A DNA stretch of 64,000 nucleotides, taken from Paenibacillaceae bacterium (GTDB lineage Bacteria; Bacillota; Bacilli; Paenibacillales; NBRC-103111). The notes beneath the pieces are model-generated. The model was not told the DNA's origin. It searched no databases and saw only the letters and a list, made by a program, of their open reading frames with translations. Of this stretch, positions 7,256 to 16,590 are shown one piece after another. Position numbers and translations under genes: made by a program. Positions within the stretch are counted from its first letter, which is position 1. Each line of letters opens with the position of its first letter. The stretch covers positions 35,295 through 99,294 of the forward strand of contig JAQSYI010000025.1 of NCBI GenBank assembly GCA_029256185.1, written 5' to 3'.

Positions 7256-9451
7256 ATGAAAGCCAAATTATTTATCATTTCCAGTCTGTTGTTCACCGTC
7301 GTTTGGGCCGCGGGAAGATTTCTTCTGCTTCGGGAAAGCCGGCTTCTTCAATTTAATATGGACCTGCTTGCAGCAGTAGGCGCAGATTTGTTTTTTGCAG
7401 CGTTTATCATTGCATTGGTTTATGTCTCGAAGAAAGTGAACAGGGTGATTCCCTATGTGATCACATTGCCCCTGATGCTGCTGTTCCTATCCAATATGGA
7501 ATATATCTACGCGTTGGGCGATGTGATCAATTTGCGGGATATGTTTTACGCCGCGGATACCCGCTTTGTGCAAGGCACTCTATCCCACCTCAGCTTCCCT
7601 GTATACAGCGTGCTGCTTCTGGCCAGTCTGATTTTCTTGATTGTATCCGTGGACCGGCGGAGAATCGTTTTCCGCTCTTACAGAGCAACGCTCAGGCAGC
7701 TTATCCTTTACGGTGTCGTTTTGCTGACGGCGGAGACGGGCTTCATTTTCCTGATGGGGAACAATTGGGAGAGGGTCAGCTTGGTGCAGGCCTCCCTTCA
7801 TAATGGCATGAACGACCTGTTTTACCGGGATGAGATTGTATTTGCCGATTTTCCCGGCGATATCGACAGCCAAATATACGGGGTATCTCATATCAACGAT
7901 GGCACTGCGCTGCTGCCGCCAGCATCCGATCATCCGAAGAATATTCTGGTTGTTGCGATGGAAGGGATTCCGGGAGCTTATCTTCAGGGAAACCAGCAGT
8001 ATTTTGCCACGGATCATAAAATTCAGCTTACAAGCCTGGAGCGGATCAAGGACCATACGCTCGCCGTTCCCAACTTTCTTACCCATAACAATCAGACCAT
8101 CAGAGGGCTGTACTCGCTGCTGAGCGGAGGGTATCCTAAGCTGGACGCTTCTACGCCGGATGCTTATGAGTACATCCAGAATCCGCAGAGTGTGAGCATG
8201 CTGCCGCAGGAGCTGAAGGCCAGAGGATATCAGACGGCTTTCATCCAAGCGGCGCCGCTGGACTATATGTCCAAGGACCAATTCATGAGCACCGCGGGCT
8301 TTGACACCATTATCGGCTCGGAGGGCTTTCAGTCGTCCATTTCATTCGGCTGGGGAATAGATGACGGAGCCTTCTTCGACCAGGTTCCCGCTTATCTGGA
8401 GGAGCTTGATCAGGGGGAAGCCCCTTGGTTTGCTACCTTGCTCACCGTGGGAACCCATCATCCCTATGCACTCCCGCCGGAATTCGAGCAGCGTTATCCG
8501 GACCGGAAGGAAGCGGCTGTCCGGTATCTGGATGAGTCCCTTGCCAAATTCATTGACTACCTGCAAGCCTCGGATGTGGGCAAGGACACACTGGTGATCT
8601 TCACATCGGATGAATCCCATGGCGTTACCGGCCAGCCTTACGGCTCCAACTGGGGCCTGTGCCTGGTTTATTCCCCCTCCATCGCAGGGGAGATTGTCAA
8701 TGAAGGGATATACGGACTGAAGGATCTGAAGGGCTCCATTCTGGATTATGTGGATCAGGAGAGGGAATCGGAAGACTTGGGACGCAGCATCTTCCGGGCT
8801 TATAACACGGAGGAGCCGATCCTGTTTGCCAGCCACTACAGCGGAGATGTGTTTTATTTGGCCGACAAGGGAGAGGTCTTCCAGTTGGACAGCAGAAACC
8901 GGCTGTATGCGATCCATTCGGCCAACGGACAGTTATTCTCGCAGAACTATACCCGGACGCGAATATCCGACAATACGATGCAGCTCAGTCTGACCATGTA
9001 TAAGCAGTACCTGAACCAACCGCTGATAGATCCTTATCAAGAGCTGGTTATCATAAGCGACAAGCAGTACGAAGCAGGATGGGGAGAGTATTTCTCCATC
9101 ACCGGCGGCCAGTATCTGACCCTTCCGGCCCGGTCGTATGTCACCATCACGATGGATTATGAATTTATTGAGCCGACTGATGGAGATGAGATCACCTTTT
9201 ACTTGGATGCGGAGCAGAATCAGGAGCGCCTGGGAAGAAAGACGGTGGATTCCTCCATGCCTGGTCAGGGTAAGCTGGTTTATACCTTCTACAATGAAGA
9301 GGAAAGAGGCTCCTATAATTTCACATTGAGGGCCAGTCTGTTCGCCGAATCGGGCAGGCTGCGGGTGAACCGGCTGTCCGTTGATTTTCCTGCGGAGCTG
9401 CCGGAGAAGGACCCTGCCGCTTCCGAATTCGAGATCTATAGCGAGATGTAA
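7256..9451 (+). CDS. LtaS-like membrane sulfatase-fold enzyme (lipoteichoic-acid-synthase family)
   Basis: A 731-residue protein with about five membrane segments in the first 180 residues, then an extracellular alkaline-phosphatase-superfamily domain. Visible active-site elements are the metal-binding Glu in VVAMEGIPG near 233, the probable nucleophile Thr281 in NNQTIRGLYS, GTHHPY, and Asp452/His455 in TSDESHG. LtaS enzymes transfer glycerol phosphate from phosphatidylglycerol. This one is longer than the usual 620-650 residues and has an extra beta-rich C-terminal part of about 190 residues. The start has AAAGGAGC upstream. A different phosphoglycerol or phosphoethanolamine transferase role is possible. 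Confidence 0.8.
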   Translation: MKAKLFIISSLLFTVVWAAGRFLLLRESRLLQFNMDLLAAVGADLFFAAFIIALVYVSKKVNRVIPYVITLPLMLLFLSNMEYIYALGDVINLRDMFYAADTRFVQGTLSHLSFPVYSVLLLASLIFLIVSVDRRRIVFRSYRATLRQLILYGVVLLTAETGFIFLMGNNWERVSLVQASLHNGMNDLFYRDEIVFADFPGDIDSQIYGVSHINDGTALLPPASDHPKNILVVAMEGIPGAYLQGNQQYFATDHKIQLTSLERIKDHTLAVPNFLTHNNQTIRGLYSLLSGGYPKLDASTPDAYEYIQNPQSVSMLPQELKARGYQTAFIQAAPLDYMSKDQFMSTAGFDTIIGSEGFQSSISFGWGIDDGAFFDQVPAYLEELDQGEAPWFATLLTVGTHHPYALPPEFEQRYPDRKEAAVRYLDESLAKFIDYLQASDVGKDTLVIFTSDESHGVTGQPYGSNWGLCLVYSPSIAGEIVNEGIYGLKDLKGSILDYVDQERESEDLGRSIFRAYNTEEPILFASHYSGDVFYLADKGEVFQLDSRNRLYAIHSANGQLFSQNYTRTRISDNTMQLSLTMYKQYLNQPLIDPYQELVIISDKQYEAGWGEYFSITGGQYLTLPARSYVTITMDYEFIEPTDGDEITFYLDAEQNQERLGRKTVDSSMPGQGKLVYTFYNEEERGSYNFTLRASLFAESGRLRVNRLSVDFPAELPEKDPAASEFEIYSEM

Positions 9452-9503
9452 GAGGCTGTTCAAAAAGCCCCCTTTGATGACGAAGCGAATCGGGAAGCAG
9501 AAA

Positions 9504-10346
9504 TTATATTTTCCTAAACTCCCGCGGCGGCAAGCCGGTATGGTTGGCGAAGACGCGGCCGAAGTACAGCGGGTCCTGAAACCCGACCTGGCGCGCCACC
9601 TCGCAGATGGTCATCCCCGTATTCTGCAAGAGCTGCTTCGCCTGGTCGAGACGGATATTGGTGATATACTGCGTAGGAGTGTAGCCGGCAACCTGCTTAA
9701 AAACAGTGGAGAAATAGCTGGGAGACAGAGAGGCGATTTCCGCCAGCGTCTCTCTCTCCAGCGGCTCTGCATAATTCTTCTTGATATAATCCATGCAAAT
9801 CTTGATGTGGCTATAGACGTGGTTCCCTGACAGCGACTGTGTATGCAGCATGATCGCCTCATCTAACACCTGCTGGAAAACAAGACGCGACTTCCACTCA
9901 TAGCCGGCATGCTTGCTGCGCCACAATTCGTACAGATTGCCCATCAATTTGGCTGTGTTGTGAATATCGGGCGCTTGCAGCACCGGGGGTAGGGGCAGGC
10001 AAGGCTCCTCCGGCGGAACGCATGTTACTGCATCGCCCTCCCAATCCAGCAGCACATAATTATAATGAACGGAATAAAAGCGCAACGGATTGTTTGGTTT
10101 CGTTGTCAACCGGATCTTGCTTCCGATTCGAAAATAGAAAAACGTCCCCGGTACAATGGCGTGGGATACATCATCAGCCTCCAGATTTCCTTCCCCTTCA
10201 AAGGCAAACATAAAATTTCTGCGGCTGGTCGAGGGCAGGTAAAACACAAACAATCCTTGCTGTTTGTCCCAACTCCAAAACGATTGTTCCCGCAGGACAA
10301 CGTTAATTATCCGAGGGTGAAAGCGGGAGAAAAAAATGTTATCCAT
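9504..10346 (-). CDS. AraC-family transcriptional regulator (cupin type)
   Basis: A soluble 280-residue regulator. The N-terminal half looks like an AraC sugar-binding beta-barrel (VFYLPSTSRRNFMFAFEGEG and following). The C-terminal 100 residues form the double helix-turn-helix, with YFSTVFKQVAGYTPTQYI and a final GLPPREFRK. GAGGTGA lies 6 bases before the ATG. It is divergent from the large secreted protein at 10709 and is the obvious candidate to control it. It converges with the LtaS-like gene without a recognisable terminator between them. Confidence 0.9.
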   Translation of the reverse strand: MDNIFFSRFHPRIINVVLREQSFWSWDKQQGLFVFYLPSTSRRNFMFAFEGEGNLEADDVSHAIVPGTFFYFRIGSKIRLTTKPNNPLRFYSVHYNYVLLDWEGDAVTCVPPEEPCLPLPPVLQAPDIHNTAKLMGNLYELWRSKHAGYEWKSRLVFQQVLDEAIMLHTQSLSGNHVYSHIKICMDYIKKNYAEPLERETLAEIASLSPSYFSTVFKQVAGYTPTQYITNIRLDQAKQLLQNTGMTICEVARQVGFQDPLYFGRVFANHTGLPPREFRKI

Positions 10347-10391
10347 TTTGTTTCACCTCATCATGTATCGTCAAAATGAATTGGTCTTATT

Positions 10392-10447
10392 TACCAGTAT
10401 AAGCCTTCTTTCCAGGTTGGGAATGTGCATTTGAATACTAACTGGTA
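10392..10447. promoter_or_regulatory. Possible AraC binding region (inverted repeat)
   Basis: TACCAGT at 10392-10398 and its reverse complement ACTGGTA at 10441-10447 lie between the AraC gene and the -10 box of the divergent gene. The spacing of four to five helical turns would suit two regulator sites, but this is inferred from position and symmetry only. Confidence 0.3.
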
Positions 10448-10509
10448 GATTTGTATAGTTATTTTGAGCACCAGACCCCTTTATTCGTCCGTCTCCGGTT
10501 TTTTCTCCA

Positions 10510-10578
10510 TATAATAGAACCTGCCTCCATTTACAAATATTATAATTTCTCTCATACTCATTTATGGAAGCGCTTCAT
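10510..10578 (+). promoter_or_regulatory. -10 box without -35, and a cre-like site
   Basis: TATAAT at 10510-10515 has no recognisable -35 box 17 bases upstream (GTCCGT), as expected for an activator-dependent promoter. At 10564-10578 ATGGAAGCGCTTCAT matches the Bacillus cre consensus WTGNAANCGNWNNCW with one mismatch and would fall in the leader, where CcpA could block elongation. Confidence 0.4.
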
Positions 10579-10708
10579 ATTATTCGAGGGCTAAATCATC
10601 ATGGATCAATCGCAAGAAAGAAGGGAGGCCAGCATCGCAACAGGATAGCAACCGGTTTGGAAGAGGATAGCATGACGATGCTCACTCATTATAGGAATGG
10701 GAGGTACG

Positions 10709-13651
10709 ATGATGAAGGGGATAATCTGGAGGAAGACGAAGTCCCTGTCCGTCCGCTGGCTGCTGCTGTTGGCGGGACTGTGCGCTATATGGATCACATC
10801 TGGACAGGAGCCTGTCTATGCAGAGCCGATGCAGATCATCGACGAGCACACCGATCTTACGAAAATATTCGAAAAGGTGAATGTGGCCAATTCGAGCAGC
10901 AAGCCTCACCTCTACAATGGAGACGGCAGCCGGATGTACAAGCTGTCCCACAGCGAGGCTTACGTTATTTACAAGGTGCCCAATGACAACGTGCAGCAAA
11001 TGACGGGCTTCCGGATCGACAGCTGGTACCATTACACTGTACCGGGCCACACGCCGGGCGATATGCAGTTTGCTGTATCCGCGGACAATATGACCTATAC
11101 GGCATATGCGAATGTGGCCAAAACAATCATTTTGGACCCGCCGCCGCAAAGCGGCTGGCATCATTACATTTGGGAAGCGGACAATCTGCCTGTTGGCACC
11201 CGCTATCTGAAAATCATTTACGGCAATACGACACCCCATCCGGAATCCTGGTCCGTACAGCTGGGACGGACCGTAATCGAAATAGAGGACAATATGCGGG
11301 ACGTTCTGGAGTATGAGCTGGAAGCGGCGGCGGAGTTGCTTAATACGCCTCCGGGCACAATGCCCGGGTGGGCGACTGATGCTCTGGAAGCGGCCATTCA
11401 AGCCGGATGGCAGGTGGCCAATGATCCGAATGCAGGGGAGAGTGACTATCAGCTGGCATATGACAATGTGCGGTTGGCTATGGAGCAGTTCCTCGCCTCG
11501 CAGATTTATAACTTGAACTGGCCGGAAGCGGCGGCCATCACGGCAGCAAGCTCCGGTTTGACCCAGCTGACACTGAGCTGGCCTCAGGTGACGGAGCATG
11601 CTGCGATGCCGGATACCGTATACCGGCTATACCGCAATGATGAGCTTGCGGCGACGGTCACAGGCACTACCTACACGATTACCGGACTCCGTCCGCAAAC
11701 GGCTTACTCCTTCCATGTTATTGCCGGAGGAAGCGGCGGCGATTCGCCGGTGCTGGGTCCCGTGGAGCTGGCTACGGATGATGTGCCGCCGGTGCCGGCG
11801 GTGGACCTCAGTACGCTTAATGTGAATGATTTTGATGATACCGATTTTATCCGCCCGCAAACATGGGTGAATGATGTGCGCTCCATGCTGTACTATTTCA
11901 AGCATTTCTCCACGGTGGCCAATGCCGTGCGGCTGGATGAACCGAATCGCGGCTATATCGATATTGTCGTGCACCGCAGTCCGGCCAAGAACAATCCGTA
12001 CAACGCCCGCGTGCAGGAGAATCATCTGTGGCTGGCTTACTTTTATACCCATCAGGCGCCGTGGAACTTGTATTACGGCATGCCGGAGGTGAAAATCCGG
12101 CTGGAAGCCGTCTTGGAGCATCTGCTGCTGCTGCAAAACAGCACCGGCGCATTCTCCGTGGATTCGTGGGGGCAAAGCAGCTTGGCAGGCACTTCGTTTG
12201 CCGTTCAGTATATGGGCCAAACCGTGAGGCTGCTGCAGGAGGCCAAGGCGGCGAACCCGGCTTTTGTCTCCATAGACGAGGATTTGTTTGACCGGCTGGT
12301 GGCTTCGTACCGCAAGGGGCTTTGGCTGGTCATGGACAGCGAGGCCTTCTGGACCCACGGCTCCAAGTATACGAACCAGTACACCCTTATCTGGTCAAGC
12401 GCTGCGGCCTACTTGGCTTACTATCCGGATGCCCAAATTGAGCAAAAAATGCGCGACCGGTTCGCCGCCTCAGCCGCCAGCTTTATCAGCCCGGCCGGAT
12501 TTTATTATGAACACAACTCCTATGATATGGGCTACAACCTGGGCGTTCACTTCCAGAATATGATGGCGGATTACTATTACTTCAAGGATACCGATCTTGA
12601 CGCGGATATGCTGGACACGGAGAGCGCCTTTATTGAATGGCTGACGTACAATATGGTCATTGAGCCGGATGGTTCATTCTTTACCACCAACTCTGCGCCG
12701 GCATCCCGTACCGGTTCCTCTCATATTGAGCGCAAGGATTTGCCGTTGGCAGAGAAATTGCCCATTGCGCGCGCCTTCGTCAAGACGCAGGAGGAGGTTG
12801 CCGCAGAGATCGCCGCGGGCAAGGCGGATCTGACGACCGGCACACTGGATTATGTGCCGCCGCTCTCGCTTAATGGAGAGAATTCCTACAATCCGTATGG
12901 CCTGTATAACCGGATTATGTACCGCTATTATCCTACGGAAACCGAGCGGGCCGCGGCCATCGGCCAACTGCCGTATATGGCAAGCGACCGGTTCAACCAT
13001 CAGCGGGTGGACAGTGCCAGCCGCAGCGGGCTGGAGTTTACGTATGTGCGTAGGCCGAATTATTATGCGACCTTCAATGCCGGCACCGCCACTGCCAGCA
13101 CTCAGGCGTTCGGCCTGGGACTTGTCTGGCATCCCGACGGAGGCATTATGATCTCCAGCCAATCCGAGCATTCCACCGCAACCTCGACGAGAGATTTGTC
13201 ATGGGGGACAAGAGCGGATTCCAATGTGCGCGTCTACGAGAGCGGCAATGTGAATCCGGCTTACCAAGTGAACGGGCTGGCGCATACGCCAACGGTGGGA
13301 TACGGCGATCTGGCAGCGGGTGAGGTCAGTCTTTCCTACAGCCTGGGAACATCCGGAGGCAGCAAGACCGTTGCATTCGCGGAAAACGGGCTGCAGGTGG
13401 AGGTATCCCATGCCGGGGCGTTCACGGAGCAGATTCCGCTGATTATCAAGGACGGCGACGTGATCGATGTGCAGCAAGGGATCGTCACGGTGACCAGAGG
13501 CGATGTGGTGATGACCGTTTCCTTTGACGGGACTGCCACGGCAGCGGTGACTCCCAGGTCCTTCAATATTTTCGGCAACCAGCTGCAGATGCTGACGCTT
13601 GCGGCGAGCGGTTCCCTGGATTACTCGATTACTCTTTCGGTGACGGAGTAA
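10709..13651 (+). CDS. Large secreted multidomain protein, probable polysaccharide lyase
   Basis: About 980 residues. A signal peptide ends near residue 32 (EPVYA). Next comes a discoidin-like beta-sandwich (about 40-200) and a helical FIVAR-like segment (about 205-265). A fibronectin type III domain (about 275-360) includes TLSW and YRLYRNDE. The remaining 620 residues are Trp/Tyr-rich and helical, then beta-rich, as in toroid-plus-sandwich polysaccharide lyases. NSYDMGYNLGVHFQN and the later NPYGLYNRIMYRYY are candidate active-site stretches, but I cannot place it in a numbered lyase family with confidence. GGGAGG precedes two adjacent ATGs (10709 and 10712). The divergent AraC gene suggests induction by a glycan. 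Confidence 0.65.
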   Translation: MMKGIIWRKTKSLSVRWLLLLAGLCAIWITSGQEPVYAEPMQIIDEHTDLTKIFEKVNVANSSSKPHLYNGDGSRMYKLSHSEAYVIYKVPNDNVQQMTGFRIDSWYHYTVPGHTPGDMQFAVSADNMTYTAYANVAKTIILDPPPQSGWHHYIWEADNLPVGTRYLKIIYGNTTPHPESWSVQLGRTVIEIEDNMRDVLEYELEAAAELLNTPPGTMPGWATDALEAAIQAGWQVANDPNAGESDYQLAYDNVRLAMEQFLASQIYNLNWPEAAAITAASSGLTQLTLSWPQVTEHAAMPDTVYRLYRNDELAATVTGTTYTITGLRPQTAYSFHVIAGGSGGDSPVLGPVELATDDVPPVPAVDLSTLNVNDFDDTDFIRPQTWVNDVRSMLYYFKHFSTVANAVRLDEPNRGYIDIVVHRSPAKNNPYNARVQENHLWLAYFYTHQAPWNLYYGMPEVKIRLEAVLEHLLLLQNSTGAFSVDSWGQSSLAGTSFAVQYMGQTVRLLQEAKAANPAFVSIDEDLFDRLVASYRKGLWLVMDSEAFWTHGSKYTNQYTLIWSSAAAYLAYYPDAQIEQKMRDRFAASAASFISPAGFYYEHNSYDMGYNLGVHFQNMMADYYYFKDTDLDADMLDTESAFIEWLTYNMVIEPDGSFFTTNSAPASRTGSSHIERKDLPLAEKLPIARAFVKTQEEVAAEIAAGKADLTTGTLDYVPPLSLNGENSYNPYGLYNRIMYRYYPTETERAAAIGQLPYMASDRFNHQRVDSASRSGLEFTYVRRPNYYATFNAGTATASTQAFGLGLVWHPDGGIMISSQSEHSTATSTRDLSWGTRADSNVRVYESGNVNPAYQVNGLAHTPTVGYGDLAAGEVSLSYSLGTSGGSKTVAFAENGLQVEVSHAGAFTEQIPLIIKDGDVIDVQQGIVTVTRGDVVMTVSFDGTATAAVTPRSFNIFGNQLQMLTLAASGSLDYSITLSVTE

Positions 13652-13791
13652 CTGCGGATGAAGGCATTCGGTTCTGTTCCACCGGTTAAAAGGCCGGCAG
13701 GGACAGACCGACTGCCTGGGGTAACTCGATTGGCGACTACCTGGGGCAGACAGACTCCTTGTGCCAAGCGGCTATCTGGAATAGATCGACG

Positions 13792-13970
13792 AACTGCAAA
13801 AATACAGTTTTTTCGGCTGGATAAGGGCAAATCGGCGTCACAGCCTGCAAAAATACAGGCTTTTGGGGTTTTTGGAGAGGAAAGAAGGGAGAAATGGGGC
13901 TGCTGCCTGTATTATTGCAGTTTGTTGTCTCCATGGCGGGGAGCCAGACAAAAAAGATGTATTTTTGCAG
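13792..13970. repeat. Composite intergenic hairpin element, copy 1
   Basis: Four 14-base cores of the type CTG-N8-CAG lie at 13794-13807, 13845-13858, 13907-13920 and 13957-13970. The first two read forward (CTGCAAAAATACAG), the last two inverted (CTGTATTATTGCAG and ATGTATTTTTGCAG). Forward cores extend to 5-base-pair stems (AACTG/CAGTT and GCCTG/CAGGC) followed by T-runs. The same arrangement with nearly the same spacing recurs at 53108-53285. It fills much of the 500-base gap between the secreted protein and hemL; the rest of that gap shows nothing recognisable apart from the hemL terminator. Confidence 0.75.
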
Positions 13971-14115
13971 TTTGCTCCCCAAGCTCCTATCCGGCGCACG
14001 CAAATTTCTCTCCAGCACCAAGCCCCTTTTCAGCGTCCACGCAAACTTCTCTCTGGTACCACCCAAGTGTGTTTTCAGACAAAGGGAAAATAATACGGTG
14101 GCAGGGCGAACCTAA

Positions 14116-14150
14116 AAAGAACCTGGCGGTGTACTTCCGCCAGGTTCTTT
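14116..14150 (-). terminator. Rho-independent terminator of hemL
   Basis: AAAGAACCTGGCGG and CCGCCAGGTTCTTT form a perfect 14-base-pair stem with a 7-base loop, directly after the hemL stop on the minus strand. The T-rich tail on that strand is the end of the stem plus TTAGG. It may also work for the plus strand. Confidence 0.8.
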
Positions 14151-14151
14151 G

Positions 14152-15513
14152 TCAGTGCTGTTTCATGATCCGGAACGCCTCTTCCGCGGCGGCGATGGTG
14201 AAGTCCACATCGGCCTCCGTGTGGGCTACGGTCAGGAACCAGGCCTCGTACTTGGACGGGGCCAGACAGACGCCGCGGTCGAGCATGAGGCGGAAGAACT
14301 GGGCGAACTGCTCCCCGTCCGTGTCCTGGGCCTCCGCGTAGTTGCCGACTGGATGGGCGCAGAAGTGGGTGGAGAAGGCGCCGCGAATCCGGTTTAGCGT
14401 GAGCGGGATGCCGTTTCCTGCGGCGGCAGCGGTGAGGCCGGCGGCCAGGCGGGCGGCCAGGGCATCCAGCCTGTCGTAGGTGCCCGGTTCCCGGAGCACC
14501 GCCAGACAGGCGATGCCTGCGGAGATGGAGGCAGGGTTGCCTGCCATGGTGCCGGCCTGATAGGCCGGTCCCAGGGGCGCAACCTTCGCCATAATCTCCG
14601 CCCGCCCGCCGTAGGCGCCGATGGGCAGCCCGCCGCCGATGATCTTGCCGAGGGCGGTCAGATCGGGCTCGATCGCGGCGAACGCCGCTTCCCTGGCGGC
14701 TGCGTCGTCGCTTGCCCTCACCGCCTCCGGCAGCAAACCCTCGAAGGTCTGCGCCGAGCCGTAGTGGAAGCGGAACGCAGTGATCACCTCGTCATAGATG
14801 ACGAGTGATCCGTGCTCCCGCGCCAGACGGCACAGCCCTTCCAGATAGCCCGGCTCCGGCATGACCATGCCGAAGTTGCCCACGATGGGCTCCACCATCA
14901 CCGCAGCGGTGTCGGAGCCCCAACGCTCCAAGGCTTCACCCAGCGCCGCCAGATCGTTGAACGGCACGGTGATGACCTCCTGGGCGATGCTCGCAGGCAC
15001 CCCGGCGCTGTCGGGAATCCCCAGAGTGGACGGGCCCGAGCCCGCTGCCACCAGTACCAGATCCGAGTGGCCGTGGTAGCAGCCCGCGAACTTGATGATC
15101 TTCGTACGTCCGGTGTATGCACGGGCCACCCGGATGGTGGTCATCACCGCTTCGGTGCCCGAGTTCACGAACCTCACTTTATCCAGAGAAGGAATGGCTT
15201 CCTTCAGCATACGGGCAAATTCAATCTCCAGCTCCGTCGGCGCACCATACAGCGTGCCGTTGCGGGCAGCCTCACAGATCGCCTCCGTTACGCGGGGATG
15301 GGCATGTCCGGTAATAATCGGGCCGTAAGCGGCCAGATAATCCACATACCGGTTGCCGTCCTCATCCCAGAAATAAGCGCCCTCTCCCCGTTTCATGAAC
15401 ACGGGTGCGCCGCCGCCCACCGCCTTGAACGAGCGGGAGGGGCTGTTGACTCCCCCGACAATATGTTCAAGCGCCTCCTGATACAGCGCCTCCGAACGTT
15501 TGCGTGACTTCAT
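14152..15513 (-). CDS. hemL: Glutamate-1-semialdehyde 2,1-aminomutase
   Basis: A PLP enzyme of 453 residues that converts glutamate-1-semialdehyde to 5-aminolevulinate for haem synthesis. The N-terminal GGVNSPSRSF, the GTEAVMTTIRVARAYTGR stretch and the PLP lysine (K290 in LGKIIGGGLP) are typical of class III aminotransferases of this group. An insertion of about 20 Ala/Glu/Asp residues precedes the lysine. The start at 15513 (MKSRKRSEALYQ) has AAGGAGAGAG upstream and is preferred over the ATG ten codons earlier. It stands alone, away from any hem operon, as do the second copies found in other Bacilli. Confidence 0.93.
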   Translation of the reverse strand: MKSRKRSEALYQEALEHIVGGVNSPSRSFKAVGGGAPVFMKRGEGAYFWDEDGNRYVDYLAAYGPIITGHAHPRVTEAICEAARNGTLYGAPTELEIEFARMLKEAIPSLDKVRFVNSGTEAVMTTIRVARAYTGRTKIIKFAGCYHGHSDLVLVAAGSGPSTLGIPDSAGVPASIAQEVITVPFNDLAALGEALERWGSDTAAVMVEPIVGNFGMVMPEPGYLEGLCRLAREHGSLVIYDEVITAFRFHYGSAQTFEGLLPEAVRASDDAAAREAAFAAIEPDLTALGKIIGGGLPIGAYGGRAEIMAKVAPLGPAYQAGTMAGNPASISAGIACLAVLREPGTYDRLDALAARLAAGLTAAAAGNGIPLTLNRIRGAFSTHFCAHPVGNYAEAQDTDGEQFAQFFRLMLDRGVCLAPSKYEAWFLTVAHTEADVDFTIAAAEEAFRIMKQH

Positions 15514-15717
15514 ATTTACTCTCTCCTTCAAATTAGCCGCCATGCTCCTGCCAAATGCGCTCGATGCTGCGGCAGATTGGGGATACCCCGTCTATTGTAG
15601 CATGTTTGGCAGAAGGTGAAGAAGCTGCAGAACAAAAAGACCCTTCCTCAACCTGTTAACATGTTGGAACGGTCCCGTTATTAGCTGATCTGATCCTCAT
15701 CCTGGTCTTGTCTGATC

Positions 15718-15763
15718 CCCATACCGGCCTTATGATGGACTATATGTTTGCTGCCGGTATGGG
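15718..15763 (-). terminator. Inverted repeat after the small lipoprotein gene
   Basis: CCCATACCGGC at 15718-15728 and GCCGGTATGGG at 15753-15763 are perfect 11-base arms around a 24-base loop, starting 9 bases after the stop of the minus-strand lipoprotein gene. There is no T-run, so termination is uncertain. Confidence 0.4.
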
Positions 15764-15772
15764 ACGAGCGCC

Positions 15773-16357
15773 TCAATCGGGGTTACCTATTATCATCGTT
15801 AATCGATCAGTGATGGCGCCAATTTCATCTAAAACCCCGGATATATCCTGGTTGAAGAACTCATCGGGATTGGCAGTAATGGTATGAAGCGAAGCTTGTG
15901 AGGAGTCGTTGGATACTAAAAGGGGATGCAGCTTACCCAATTCATCAAGGATAGTATCCCATTTTTTCTTGTCGCCTTCTTTCCCATCCTCATTCCTCAG
16001 AAAATCAAAAATAAGATGCGTGCTCCCATTCACCTGCTGATTGGCTTTGATGATTGCAGAAATCTCAGCTGGTTTATTTTCAAACCATTTGCTGATGGAG
16101 GACTCCATCCTTTTGTAATAGTCCTGGTCATTCCTTGCGATGTACCCTTCGGAATAGTGCTTCGCGCTCACTCTGTCATCCTTGTAATTCGTTAACGACA
16201 AAAAGAATTGGGCCTCCATTTCCACCCGGTGGGCGTAGTCGCTGAATAAATTATATGGATTGTCGTAGAGCACGCTCACCTGCTCTTCTTTCACAAGAGT
16301 GGCACATCCTGTTAACAAGAGCAATAAAACAAACAAGCAACAAGAGTATTTACGCAT
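15773..16357 (-). CDS. Small lipoprotein of unknown function
   Basis: A 194-residue protein starting MRKYSCCLFV, with a lipobox LLTGC (Cys18) ending the signal peptide. The start at 16357 is chosen because AAGGGAGGTG lies just upstream and the signal peptide begins there; the open frame extends 37 codons further upstream without support. The mature part is charged, probably helical, and ends in a possible packing region with many Ile/Leu. I recognise no family. It would be anchored on the outer face of the membrane. Confidence 0.75.
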   Translation of the reverse strand: MRKYSCCLFVLLLLLTGCATLVKEEQVSVLYDNPYNLFSDYAHRVEMEAQFFLSLTNYKDDRVSAKHYSEGYIARNDQDYYKRMESSISKWFENKPAEISAIIKANQQVNGSTHLIFDFLRNEDGKEGDKKKWDTILDELGKLHPLLVSNDSSQASLHTITANPDEFFNQDISGVLDEIGAITDRLTMIIGNPD

Positions 16358-16590
16358 GGACTGAGATGCACCTCCCTTATAAAAGTCAGTACCTGAATCG
16401 CCGTTGTCCTGGCAGACAAGCAAGCTTGCTATGATATATGACGTTAATATCCAACAAATAGTTCCCATTTTATCTCAAAATATAAAAAGAAGGGCAGCGG
16501 AACTGCGGAAGATTTACGAATCATACCGTTTGCGGTAAGATACAGGCAGAAGCCAACGGAGTTGATGAAAGTTGATCGGAGTTGAGAGCG

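Larger units (their letters stand above)
10347..10708. other. 362-base divergent promoter region
   Basis: AT-rich spacer between the AraC gene and the divergent secreted protein. It contains an inverted repeat (10392-10447), a perfect -10 box and a cre-like site, listed separately. The leader of the plus-strand gene would be long, about 185 bases if the -10 at 10510 is used. Confidence 0.5.

Noticed and set aside
13792..13970. CRISPR array
   Set aside because: Repeats are too short, only four, and half are inverted; spacers are not of equal length.
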